A stretch of DNA of 5,633 nucleotides from NCBI GenBank assembly GCA_910584165.1, contig CAJTZU010000010.1:1-5633 (forward strand), read 5' to 3'. Shown here in pieces: positions 1 to 5,400 of this stretch; position 1 is the first letter of the stretch; each line of letters opens with the position of its first letter. The translations under genes and the position numbers were made by a program. The notes below the pieces were generated by a model, which saw only the letters and a program-made list of their open reading frames with translations, was not told the DNA's origin and did not search any database. This DNA comes from an uncultured Bacilli bacterium. Lineage in GTDB: Bacteria > Bacillota_I > Bacilli_A > RF39 > UBA660.

Positions 1-16
1 TGTCTCGGCTGTTCAA
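1..16 (-). CDS. Possible 5' end of an unknown minus-strand gene, TTG start, partial
   Basis: Read on the minus strand, a GGAGG (plus positions 25-29) lies eight bases before a TTG at 16-14. Four more codons follow (Asn-Ser-Arg-Asp) before the window ends. An in-frame TAA lies just upstream of the GGAGG, so the reading frame cannot begin much earlier. The ribosome site and spacing are good, but five codons cannot identify a protein. The plus strand is also open here in all three frames from the left edge, so the end of a plus-strand gene is an alternative. Only sequence beyond the edge can settle this. Confidence 0.3.
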
Positions 17-40
17 TGTTACTTCCTCCGTTTACAAATT

Positions 41-53
41 AGAAATTATTTCT
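41..53. promoter_or_regulatory. 13-bp perfect palindrome, possible operator
   Basis: AGAAATTATTTCT is a perfect inverted repeat with two 6-bp arms and a one-base centre. It sits 11 bases upstream (in the minus-strand sense) of the GGAGG of the possible partial gene at the left edge. A repressor dimer site is a reasonable reading, but AT-rich palindromes of this size also arise by chance, and no regulator gene is visible. Confidence 0.2.
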
Positions 54-61
54 GCACGTCT

Positions 62-69
62 CCCCCCCC
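62..69. repeat. C8 homopolymer tract (G8 on the minus strand)
   Basis: Eight consecutive C residues stand out in a window where G+C runs are very rare. The tract is followed by GAATCCAAGTTTTGGGGTTC, which can fold on itself (GAATCC against GGGTTC with one G-T wobble) or pair its GGGG with the C tract. It lies about 45 bases upstream of the possible TTG start at 14-16. Length slippage here could change promoter spacing for a minus-strand gene, but this is speculative. Confidence 0.5.
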
Positions 70-122
70 GAATCCAAGTTTTGGGGTTCACATAATTTTG
101 AGATTTTTCGTTGTGGTTTTGA

Positions 123-155
123 TTTAATAAAATAATTAGTTGGATTATTATTAAA
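123..155. repeat. AT-only imperfect inverted repeat downstream of the membrane-partner gene
   Basis: TTTAATAAAATAA (123-135) and TTATTATTAAA (145-155) are imperfectly complementary across a 9-base loop. The repeat lies about 75 bases past the stop of the 183-residue gene in its direction of transcription. It could mark the transcript end, but the stem has no G-C pairs and no U-tract follows it on the minus strand, so a strong intrinsic terminator is not supported. Apart from this I see nothing in 91-229. Confidence 0.2.
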
Positions 156-229
156 TTAATACTTCTTTTCTTTTATCTAATTTTTTAAGAAATAAAATTT
201 AATCTTTTGAATTATGTTACTATTAAAAA

Positions 230-781
230 CTAGGCAATCTCATTTAATTCTATTTTTTTATTCTCAATTATTTCATTTATCTCTTTTATATATTTTTTGG
301 CTTTTTCCGTAGTATCTATTACTTCCTTAAAATCATCAAATATATCTTTTTTATAGGATTCAGAAGAATAAGGAATTAAAATTTCTTCTACTAATTTTTT
401 TAAATTACTTTCAAAATCAACTTTTTCTTTTCCAGGCAGTGGATATTGATTACTATTATTCATTAATAAATTTAAAATATATTTTCTAAAACTATCATAT
501 TTTTGAAATAATTCTGTTGAACCATTATTATATTCTTTACTTGACTTTAAAAAGTTACATAATGCATAATTATTCCCCACTTGTAAAGAAGAATCTAACC
601 ATATCAAAAGCCTTTCTAATATTGTATAAAATCCAAAGAGAGAATCAATCGTTCTTTTATTAATATGTTCTTTAATATACTTTTTATACACAAAAACGCC
701 CCCTATAAATACTATTATGCTCAATGCAGAACTTATAATACTCATTATATACGATGCATTTTCTATATTTAATATAATCAT
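230..781 (-). CDS. Small single-pass membrane protein, partner of the NTPase
   Basis: This 183-residue protein is of no family I recognise. Residues 11-32 form one hydrophobic membrane helix, followed by a basic stretch (KKYIKEHINKR). By the positive-inside rule the N-terminus is outside and the remaining 150 residues are cytoplasmic. The body is predicted mostly helical, with a Lys/Glu-rich tail (about 150-183) suited to coiled-coil contact. No catalytic motif is visible. The ATG at 779-781 is chosen because AGAGGTG (788-794) lies six bases upstream; a second Met at residue 13 has no such site. The gene follows the NTPase gene by three bases and its ribosome site is made from that gene's last codons, so the two are surely co-transcribed and probably translationally coupled. 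It may be a membrane effector or anchor controlled by the NTPase, which is inference. Confidence is high for the gene and low for function. Confidence 0.85.
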   Translation of the reverse strand: MIILNIENASYIMSIISSALSIIVFIGGVFVYKKYIKEHINKRTIDSLFGFYTILERLLIWLDSSLQVGNNYALCNFLKSSKEYNNGSTELFQKYDSFRKYILNLLMNNSNQYPLPGKEKVDFESNLKKLVEEILIPYSSESYKKDIFDDFKEVIDTTEKAKKYIKEINEIIENKKIELNEIA

Positions 782-784
782 ATT

Positions 785-3211
785 TTACACCTCTGCTTTT
801 TTTCTTACAATCCCTATAGGTAAAAGTGGATTTCTTTCTGACCTATCAAGACAGTTCTCATAATCTATAGTGCTATATCGGCTTGTTCCTTCCCGTCTAC
901 CACCACAATAATAAACATTAACGGCATCCTTCTCATTATAGAACCATTTGAGTTTTTCTACATACAAACGTATTATTTTTAAAAGTGCAGAAGATAACTC
1001 CAATTTAATATTATCAAGTAGTGAAGTATCATTTGAAATTGAAAAATCATCAAGATTTAATGATAAAATGAACAACCGATAATCTGATAAATAGCTAATA
1101 TGTGCTTCTAAAGTTCGTTCTGGATGGGGATATTCAATGTTATTAGACTCATATAAATAATGTTTTTTTCTATTTGTATTTGAATACATATTTTCCCAAC
1201 ACTTTAAAGGAGGTAACACATTCTCAAAAAAACTTTTTTCTTGTTGATAAAGGTAATCTAAACAAGCTTTATGCTCTTTATTTCCAGATACACTAAACAC
1301 CCTATCCATAACTTTATTAATTAAAGTTAGGCATCTATACTCACCATTTATTTTTTGTAAATTTTCCTTACAAAAAAGAGGTTTGTAATCAGTAGCGTAT
1401 CTAGCAGCAAAATACTCAAAATCTTTTAAATTTTCTAGGTAAAACCGCCCAGCATCAGTTATTTTTAAACTAAAATCTTCGTTCAAAAATATTTCTCCTG
1501 CTCTAGCTCGCTTCAAAATTGCTATTAATTTATCTCTATTAATATTCTCATTATTAAATCTAATTATAACTAGTTGACACCATTTATTATTTTCTTTTTT
1601 GGATTCATTTAAATTTAAAATAACATCTGCCAAGGCTTCAATATCAGTGTCCCTTATTTGGTCACCATTTGATTTTTCAAAAGCTTCTGTTAACATATCA
1701 CTGAAAGATACATAACATCCATTTGGATTACTTAATATATCCTCGTTAGGGTGTTTTCTCTTCAAATAAACCAAAATACGTCTTGTATAAGGTAATCCTA
1801 ATTGATTTTCACCTTCACCAATTGCCTTTATTTTTTCAAAAAAGCCATGTTTGGCAATATTTCTAAACAAACCACCTATTATCATTTGCCTTGAACCTCT
1901 GATTAAATAGGAACTATTATCAAAACTATTGTCAATCTTTTTTTGCAACCAAAGGTAATCATTAAACAATTTTTTCTCCGCTAAAGTTTCATCTAAAAAA
2001 ATAATTAATCTTCTATAATTGTGGTTATACATTTCTTGTAATTTTTCATATAATCCTTTCATACAATCATCCTGAAATATATATTCTAAAGCAATCCCCA
2101 CTGTATCTCTTTCTAAAAAATTATAATTCTTATTATTTTTAAGATACCTATCATAATAGTCTATTCTTTTATCCAAAATATCGCTAACTCTAAACCAATC
2201 GCTTATATTTATTGCATAATTCATACCATCTTCTTTATTTGGAACATACGAGGTTAACATATTAATAGATGTTTCTCTACAGGACATTATAATACGAATC
2301 CTATTAAGAACATCTTGATAGTCATTACTAAAATAATCTAAATGTTTTATCCCACACAAAAAATCATTCATTAAAGTTGCTATCTTGTTTATATCTGCAT
2401 TATATATTTGTATTAGTTCGTTATTTACACCTGTTAAATAATGTTCCAAACTATCAATAAAAATAAATAATTTTCCTGACGACTTATTAGAAAGAAGAGA
2501 AAAAGATAAAATAAAAAATAATTTAAATAATTTTTGAGCAGTATAATCTTCATTATTCGGATCTACACATTCATTAATTATTGCAGAATATATTTCATTA
2601 TTATATTGACTATCGCTAATATTCTTTTTATCTAATTTTTTGAGAATATCAAAAACCACACTAAACTCTTGATTATAAGTTCTTTCTAATCTAGTTTCAT
2701 TAAAATTAAGATAACATTTCAGTTTTTTCTCAGTAAGATTCATTCTTCCTAAAAGAATATTTAATTGCACCATTATTAAATTTATAAAATATGTAACTGT
2801 TCTTGCTTCATATGGAGAATTCCATGTTTTACCGCAAAATGAAATTCCGTTTCCTCTACCTAACCCTATAGAAGCAAAGTCAAGTTTAATACAGTAATTA
2901 TTGGGATTTTCTTCTTTAAATTTTTTCATTAAATAACCAACGTATATACTCTTACCACTACCACAATAGCCTATAATATTAAAGGTATTTTCAACTCCAT
3001 AATTTAAAGAAAGATTATTCTCAAAATTAGATTTTTCATCAAAATATCTTTTTGCTTCACCTGTTTCTAACCCATCAAACCATGTAGGTGCAAAGATTTC
3101 TCTATAAAATACCTCATCCGAAATTACTGATTTGTTAAAAAGCGTATTAGAGTCTCCATCATTTGGTGTATAAAGAAACAAATCTTTAATTTTAAAGTTT
3201 TTTTTGGACAT
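785..3211 (-). CDS. Large P-loop NTPase (STAND/AAA+-like) of unknown family
   Basis: This 808-residue cytoplasmic protein has no signal peptide or clear membrane segment. The NTPase core is plain. Walker A is GYCGSGKS at residues 81-88. Walker B is LFIFID at 248-253 with Glu256 nearby (FIDSLEH). A sensor-1-like strand RIIMSCRE at 306-313 ends in an Arg. These spacings suit AAA+/STAND-type ATPases. Further on are a helical region with IRGSRQMIIGGLFR (437-450) and a possible winged-helix segment near 560-595 (LKITDAGRFYLENL). The last 200 residues are helical and unassigned. I see no nuclease, protease, TIR or helicase motif, so any effector activity probably lies in the co-transcribed membrane protein. 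The ATG at 3209-3211 follows AGGAG (3218-3222) by six bases. NTP hydrolysis is well supported by motif. A sensing or signalling role, for example in phage defence, is inferred from the large size and two-gene layout only. Confidence 0.9.
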   Translation of the reverse strand: MSKKNFKIKDLFLYTPNDGDSNTLFNKSVISDEVFYREIFAPTWFDGLETGEAKRYFDEKSNFENNLSLNYGVENTFNIIGYCGSGKSIYVGYLMKKFKEENPNNYCIKLDFASIGLGRGNGISFCGKTWNSPYEARTVTYFINLIMVQLNILLGRMNLTEKKLKCYLNFNETRLERTYNQEFSVVFDILKKLDKKNISDSQYNNEIYSAIINECVDPNNEDYTAQKLFKLFFILSFSLLSNKSSGKLFIFIDSLEHYLTGVNNELIQIYNADINKIATLMNDFLCGIKHLDYFSNDYQDVLNRIRIIMSCRETSINMLTSYVPNKEDGMNYAINISDWFRVSDILDKRIDYYDRYLKNNKNYNFLERDTVGIALEYIFQDDCMKGLYEKLQEMYNHNYRRLIIFLDETLAEKKLFNDYLWLQKKIDNSFDNSSYLIRGSRQMIIGGLFRNIAKHGFFEKIKAIGEGENQLGLPYTRRILVYLKRKHPNEDILSNPNGCYVSFSDMLTEAFEKSNGDQIRDTDIEALADVILNLNESKKENNKWCQLVIIRFNNENINRDKLIAILKRARAGEIFLNEDFSLKITDAGRFYLENLKDFEYFAARYATDYKPLFCKENLQKINGEYRCLTLINKVMDRVFSVSGNKEHKACLDYLYQQEKSFFENVLPPLKCWENMYSNTNRKKHYLYESNNIEYPHPERTLEAHISYLSDYRLFILSLNLDDFSISNDTSLLDNIKLELSSALLKIIRLYVEKLKWFYNEKDAVNVYYCGGRREGTSRYSTIDYENCLDRSERNPLLPIGIVRKKAEV
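788..794 (-). promoter_or_regulatory. Ribosome binding site of the membrane-partner gene, inside the NTPase 3' end
   Basis: The minus-strand AGAGGTG overlaps the last codons of the NTPase gene (GCA GAG GTG, then TAA) and lies six bases before the ATG of the downstream gene. This layout supports translational coupling and fixes the start at 781. Confidence 0.75.
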
Positions 3212-3217
3212 GTTTTT

Positions 3218-3222
3218 CTCCT
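3218..3222 (-). promoter_or_regulatory. Ribosome binding site of the NTPase gene
   Basis: AGGAG on the minus strand lies six bases before the ATG at 3211 and supports this start over internal Met codons. Confidence 0.75.
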
Positions 3223-3286
3223 ATATTAATAAAAATTTAAATAGTTTATTGTTTTGCTTAAAATTTTTAATGTATTATTTAATTTT

Positions 3287-3315
3287 ATTATAAATCTTAT
3301 TGCGACAATATTCAT
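3287..3315 (-). promoter_or_regulatory. Possible promoter of the NTPase operon
   Basis: On the minus strand a perfect TATAAT (3292-3287) lies 17 bases from ATGAAT (3315-3310), which is a poor -35 match. A start near 3280 would give a leader of about 70 bases. The degenerate Spo0A-type box at 3301-3307 falls inside the spacer. TATAAT is common in such AT-rich DNA, so confidence is limited. Confidence 0.3.
3301..3307 (-). promoter_or_regulatory. Degenerate Spo0A-type box
   Basis: TGCGACA (TGTCGCA on the minus strand) matches the Spo0A box TGTCGAA at six of seven bases. It lies 34 bp from the exact box at 3335-3341 in the same orientation, and 12 of 16 bases match between the two surrounding segments (3301-3316 and 3335-3350). 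Confidence 0.25.
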
Positions 3316-3334
3316 CAAAAACCGTCCGTCAAAG

Positions 3335-3341
3335 TTCGACA
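3335..3341 (-). promoter_or_regulatory. Exact Spo0A-type box
   Basis: TTCGACA on the plus strand is TGTCGAA on the minus strand, the full seven-base core of the known Spo0A binding box (TGNCGAA). It lies between the divergent NTPase operon and ylbJ, 82 bases upstream of the ylbJ start. It is also half of an imperfect palindrome GTCAAAGTTCGAC (3328-3340), so a different dimeric regulator is possible. Confidence 0.4.
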
Positions 3342-3411
3342 TTTTTCTTCCAAAAACTATAAAAAATATATTTACCTTGTACCATAAAGTTTTAGAATCT
3401 TTTTTTATACA

Positions 3412-3417
3412 TATAAT
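3412..3417 (+). promoter_or_regulatory. TATAAT immediately upstream of ylbJ, possible leaderless promoter
   Basis: A perfect TATAAT ends five bases before the ylbJ ATG. If it is used, transcription would begin at about the ATG, giving a leaderless message, which would fit the lack of a Shine-Dalgarno sequence. The best -35-like hexamer is TTTAGA (3391-3396) at a short 15-base spacing. The eight bases CATATAAT also resemble a SigE -10, but I find no matching SigE -35 at the expected distance. Confidence 0.2.
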
Positions 3418-3422
3418 TAACT

Positions 3423-4238
3423 ATGACTATCTTCCTACTTATTATCCTTTATCTTCTAATTTCTAATCCTAATATTGTTGCTGAAGAGGTGTATAATGCC
3501 AGCATTCTATGGTTTACAATACTTCTTCCTACTATGTACCCAAGCTTTGTCATTCTTGATTTAATCTACTATATGCCTCTTGTCAATAAGTTGTCTGCAA
3601 GACTTGTAAAGCCTTTTTCTTTTCTATTTAACATTCATTCCTCTAAAGGAGTTTTTTTAATTCTATTAAGTCTTCTATGTGGTGCTCCTGCTTCTACAAA
3701 GCTTATATCTACTGCTTATGATAATAAAGAACTATCCTTTTCAGAATATGAAAATTTAATATGTGCATTTTCAACACTGTCTCTTCCCTATACCTGCTTA
3801 ATTTTAAATAAATTGCAATTTTCTATCATTTTATATTATTCCATTTTTCTTATATTAAGTTTTCTTTGGATGAAATGCTTTCAAAAAAAAGAAAAGACCA
3901 GCGTTTTAAATGCTGAGCCTACTAAGGATTATATTCAGATTTTCTTTTCTTCTATCAAAAAAAATACAGATATTCTTTTAAATATTTTAGGCATTTTAAT
4001 TATATTCCGCGTACTCATACGAATCTTATTACCAGAAAATTTTCTTCTATATCCTTATTTAGAAATATTAGGTGGCTTAAATGCCACCAACAATCCTTGG
4101 ATTGTTCTAAGTGCCTTAGGATTCTTAGGAATATCTGTCCATCTCCAAATCTTATCCATCACTAGACAATTAAGGTATTCCAAATTTCTAGGATCTAGAT
4201 TATTATTTAGTCTTCTGGGACTTCTTGCTTTTTTTTGA
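3423..4238 (+). CDS. ylbJ: YlbJ-like sporulation integral membrane protein (nucleoside-recognition/Gate family)
   Basis: This 271-residue multi-pass membrane protein resembles the sporulation protein YlbJ, which in Bacillus acts in the mother cell and is needed for resistant spores; the cargo is uncertain. Family marks appear in order: an N-terminal helix (3-13), then LLPTMYPSF (34-42, YlbJ-type LlPsLfPFf), the loop CGAPASTKLI (86-95, family SGxPxGAKL), a central hydrophilic link (151-180), and the C-terminal GFLGISVHLQILSI (233-246, family GFGGLSVHaQ). Both halves of the transporter-like repeat are present. It is shorter than the roughly 400 residues of the Bacillus protein but keeps both conserved ends. 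The ATG at 3423 is the only start upstream of the first helix, because an in-frame TAA lies at 3414-3416. No Shine-Dalgarno sequence precedes it, unlike every other full gene here. Its 3' end overlaps the convergent small membrane gene. Confidence 0.8.
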   Translation: MTIFLLIILYLLISNPNIVAEEVYNASILWFTILLPTMYPSFVILDLIYYMPLVNKLSARLVKPFSFLFNIHSSKGVFLILLSLLCGAPASTKLISTAYDNKELSFSEYENLICAFSTLSLPYTCLILNKLQFSIILYYSIFLILSFLWMKCFQKKEKTSVLNAEPTKDYIQIFFSSIKKNTDILLNILGILIIFRVLIRILLPENFLLYPYLEILGGLNATNNPWIVLSALGFLGISVHLQILSITRQLRYSKFLGSRLLFSLLGLLAFF

Positions 4239-4475
4239 TTGTACAAAGAAAAACACAAGATAAAATACAGATAAAACTAGTAAAATAAGGGTAGTCACAT
4301 ATTCATAATCCTTTGGGACAAAAAATCCACCAATCCCCATTCCTAAAAAACAAAGACTAGCTAGCAAATTGATAAGTAAAACGGATAGTCTTTCTTTTTT
4401 CTTACTTGCAAATGTAAAAATCAAATTTAATATTAAAAATATTCCTATGATAATAGCCAGAATATTATAAAACAT
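4203..4475 (-). CDS. Small three-helix membrane protein, unknown function
   Basis: This 90-residue protein has three hydrophobic helices at about 3-23, 31-52 and 58-79, a basic loop (KKKER) after the first helix, and a Lys-rich cytoplasmic tail (QSKKSKKSQKTK). I recognise no family. The ATG at 4473-4475 is preferred because AGAAGGTG (4481-4488) lies five bases upstream. An in-frame ATG seven codons earlier (4494-4496) has no ribosome site and overlaps the likely promoter. The gene runs toward ylbJ, and the two overlap tail to tail by 36 bases (4203-4238), with no terminator visible between them. Its promoter region is shared, divergently, with the 243-residue membrane protein gene. A membrane role is clear but nothing more specific can be said. 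Confidence 0.7.
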   Translation of the reverse strand: MFYNILAIIIGIFLILNLIFTFASKKKERLSVLLINLLASLCFLGMGIGGFFVPKDYEYVTTLILLVLSVFYLVFFFVQSKKSKKSQKTK

Positions 4476-4480
4476 ACAAT

Positions 4481-4488
4481 CACCTTCT
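4481..4488 (-). promoter_or_regulatory. Ribosome binding site that sets the start of the small membrane protein
   Basis: AGAAGGTG on the minus strand, five bases before the ATG at 4475, selects this start over the longer in-frame ATG at 4496. Confidence 0.65.
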
Positions 4489-4494
4489 GAATCC

Positions 4495-4523
4495 ATACTA
4501 TACTAAAACTAGCAAAATTACAA
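4495..4523 (-). promoter_or_regulatory. Possible promoter of the small membrane protein gene
   Basis: TTGTAA (4523-4518 on the minus strand) is followed after 17 bases by TAGTAT, or after 15 bases by the better hexamer TATAGT (4502-4497). Either would start transcription close to 4490, giving a very short leader that still includes the ribosome site at 4481-4488. Confidence 0.35.
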
Positions 4524-4531
4524 TAGAGTCA

Positions 4532-4560
4532 TTTAATTTTACTAAGAATTCGTGTATAAT
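4532..4560 (+). promoter_or_regulatory. Promoter of the 243-residue membrane protein gene
   Basis: A perfect TATAAT at 4555-4560 lies 17 bases downstream of TTTAAT (4532-4537, a weak -35). It sits 25 bases before the ATG and just upstream of the AGGAGG, so the message would have a short leader. Confidence 0.45.
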
Positions 4561-4571
4561 TTAGGTTAAAC

Positions 4572-4577
4572 AGGAGG
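4572..4577 (+). promoter_or_regulatory. Strong ribosome binding site that sets the start at 4585
   Basis: A perfect AGGAGG lies seven bases before the ATG at 4585. The in-frame TTG at 4579 is only one base past it and cannot be the start. Confidence 0.8.
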
Positions 4578-4584
4578 CTTGTAT

Positions 4585-5316
4585 ATGCTGAATATTCTTA
4601 CTGAAATTACACCAACTAGAAATTTTTCTTTAACCTATATTATTTTAGATAGTATTTTTATAGCTTTCTTTTGTATATTGTTAACAGTTAAAAAAAGATA
4701 TGCTACTCTTCTATGGTCTTTACTTGGTGGCATCTTATATTTTATAGTAGATTATGGATACTTCCATCTCATCAGCCATAGCCGCATCATCACCTACCAA
4801 GGAAATCAAAGTGAAGCTATTACCTTTTGGGTACTGCTATGGATGAGTATGTCTTATGGAATAACCAACTTTGCCTTTATATGGCTCGCTTTAAAAAAGG
4901 ATAAATATTTAAAAGAGTGGCTGCTACTCATCATTCTTTGGTGGCTTATTGCACCATCTATTGCCTCTATAGATACCTCTAATCCGGTGATGACTTATCG
5001 GACAACTGGTCAATACCATTTCTTTATGGGAATTCTACTTTTGATTGGCTACTTTATAGTTATTTTATATAATATCTTCTCTAAACAAGCCAAAATCAAC
5101 TTATTCCATTTACTTCTCATCGGAATATCTGTACAGTTTGCCTGGGAATTTTCTTTACTCATCAATGGAATTCGACCTTTAAATGAAGCCAGCTTAAAAA
5201 CGATTATTGTAAATTCACTTTTAGAAACGAATTTAGGTTTACCTTATATGTATTTCCTCCAAAAGCTCTTTTTTAAACATTACAACGAGGATTTCACCAA
5301 ACTTAAGCGAATATAA
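4585..5316 (+). CDS. Polytopic membrane protein of unknown family
   Basis: This 243-residue protein has six or seven hydrophobic segments, at about 17-35, 42-62, 79-103, 111-128, 146-165, 172-193 and possibly 205-229. I do not recognise the family. Segments that look conserved, because they are polar or aromatic within membrane regions, are DYGYFHLI (56-63), WEFSLLINGIRP (187-198) and ETNLGLPYMYF (214-224). Asp56, Glu188, Arg197 and Glu214 are candidate functional residues in or next to the membrane. The start at 4585 is fixed by a perfect AGGAGG. The gene is single, with its own promoter upstream; the pduL-like gene 84 bases downstream has its own promoter. No clear GC-rich terminator follows the stop. 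A sensor, transporter or enzyme of lipid-like substrates are all possible, and none is supported. Confidence 0.8.
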   Translation: MLNILTEITPTRNFSLTYIILDSIFIAFFCILLTVKKRYATLLWSLLGGILYFIVDYGYFHLISHSRIITYQGNQSEAITFWVLLWMSMSYGITNFAFIWLALKKDKYLKEWLLLIILWWLIAPSIASIDTSNPVMTYRTTGQYHFFMGILLLIGYFIVILYNIFSKQAKINLFHLLLIGISVQFAWEFSLLINGIRPLNEASLKTIIVNSLLETNLGLPYMYFLQKLFFKHYNEDFTKLKRI

Positions 5317-5333
5317 GAAAAAATAAAAAAAGG

Positions 5334-5362
5334 ATATGCATTTTTAAATATTATGGTATAAT
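5334..5362 (+). promoter_or_regulatory. Extended -10 promoter of the pduL-like gene
   Basis: TGGTATAAT (5354-5362) is a perfect extended -10 element. The -35 region (around 5334-5340) is poor, which is usual when an extended -10 is present. Transcription would begin near 5369, giving a leader of about 30 bases that includes GAAAGG (5385-5390). Confidence 0.55.
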
Positions 5363-5384
5363 AGAGAAGTAAAAATAATAATTT

Positions 5385-5390
5385 GAAAGG
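5385..5390 (+). promoter_or_regulatory. Ribosome binding site of the pduL-like gene
   Basis: GAAAGG lies ten bases before the ATG at 5401, a slightly long but workable spacing. No competing start is nearby. Confidence 0.55.
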
Positions 5391-5400
5391 ATTAATATTT

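Noticed and set aside
2..126. Plus-strand open frames from the left edge, one reaching a stop at 124-126
   Set aside because: All three plus frames are open for 13 to 41 codons, none looks like a known protein, and no start lies in the window. They cannot be told apart from chance.
3321..3340. LexA/DinR box upstream of the NTPase operon
   Set aside because: CGAAC is present on the minus strand (3338-3334), but the partner half GTTCG at four-base spacing is absent.
3254..3466. A 70-codon plus-strand reading frame upstream of and overlapping the ylbJ start
   Set aside because: It has no ribosome site, covers the promoter and Spo0A-box region, has a composition typical of translated AT-rich intergenic DNA, and overlaps the well-supported ylbJ gene in another frame.
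4226..4253. TTTTTTTT followed by TTGTACAA and AAAAA as a bidirectional terminator between the convergent genes
   Set aside because: The core palindrome leaves only two pairs around a four-base loop, and mismatches separate it from the T and A runs, so no stable hairpin forms.
4055..4258. A 67-codon minus-strand reading frame at the ylbJ 3' end
   Set aside because: It is antisense to the conserved C-terminal part of ylbJ and overlaps the small membrane gene. No ribosome site was found.
4494..4496. Earlier in-frame ATG for the small membrane protein
   Set aside because: It overlaps the likely promoter -10 region and has no ribosome site. The ATG at 4475 has a good one.
4579..4581. In-frame TTG as the start of the 243-residue membrane protein
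   Set aside because: It is only one base after the AGGAGG, so it is too close to initiate. The ATG at 4585 is correctly spaced.
5320..5350. A-run and T-run around ATGCAT after the 243-residue gene as a terminator
   Set aside because: Only A-U pairs around a short palindrome are available, and the stretch overlaps the pduL promoter. A terminator is not supported.
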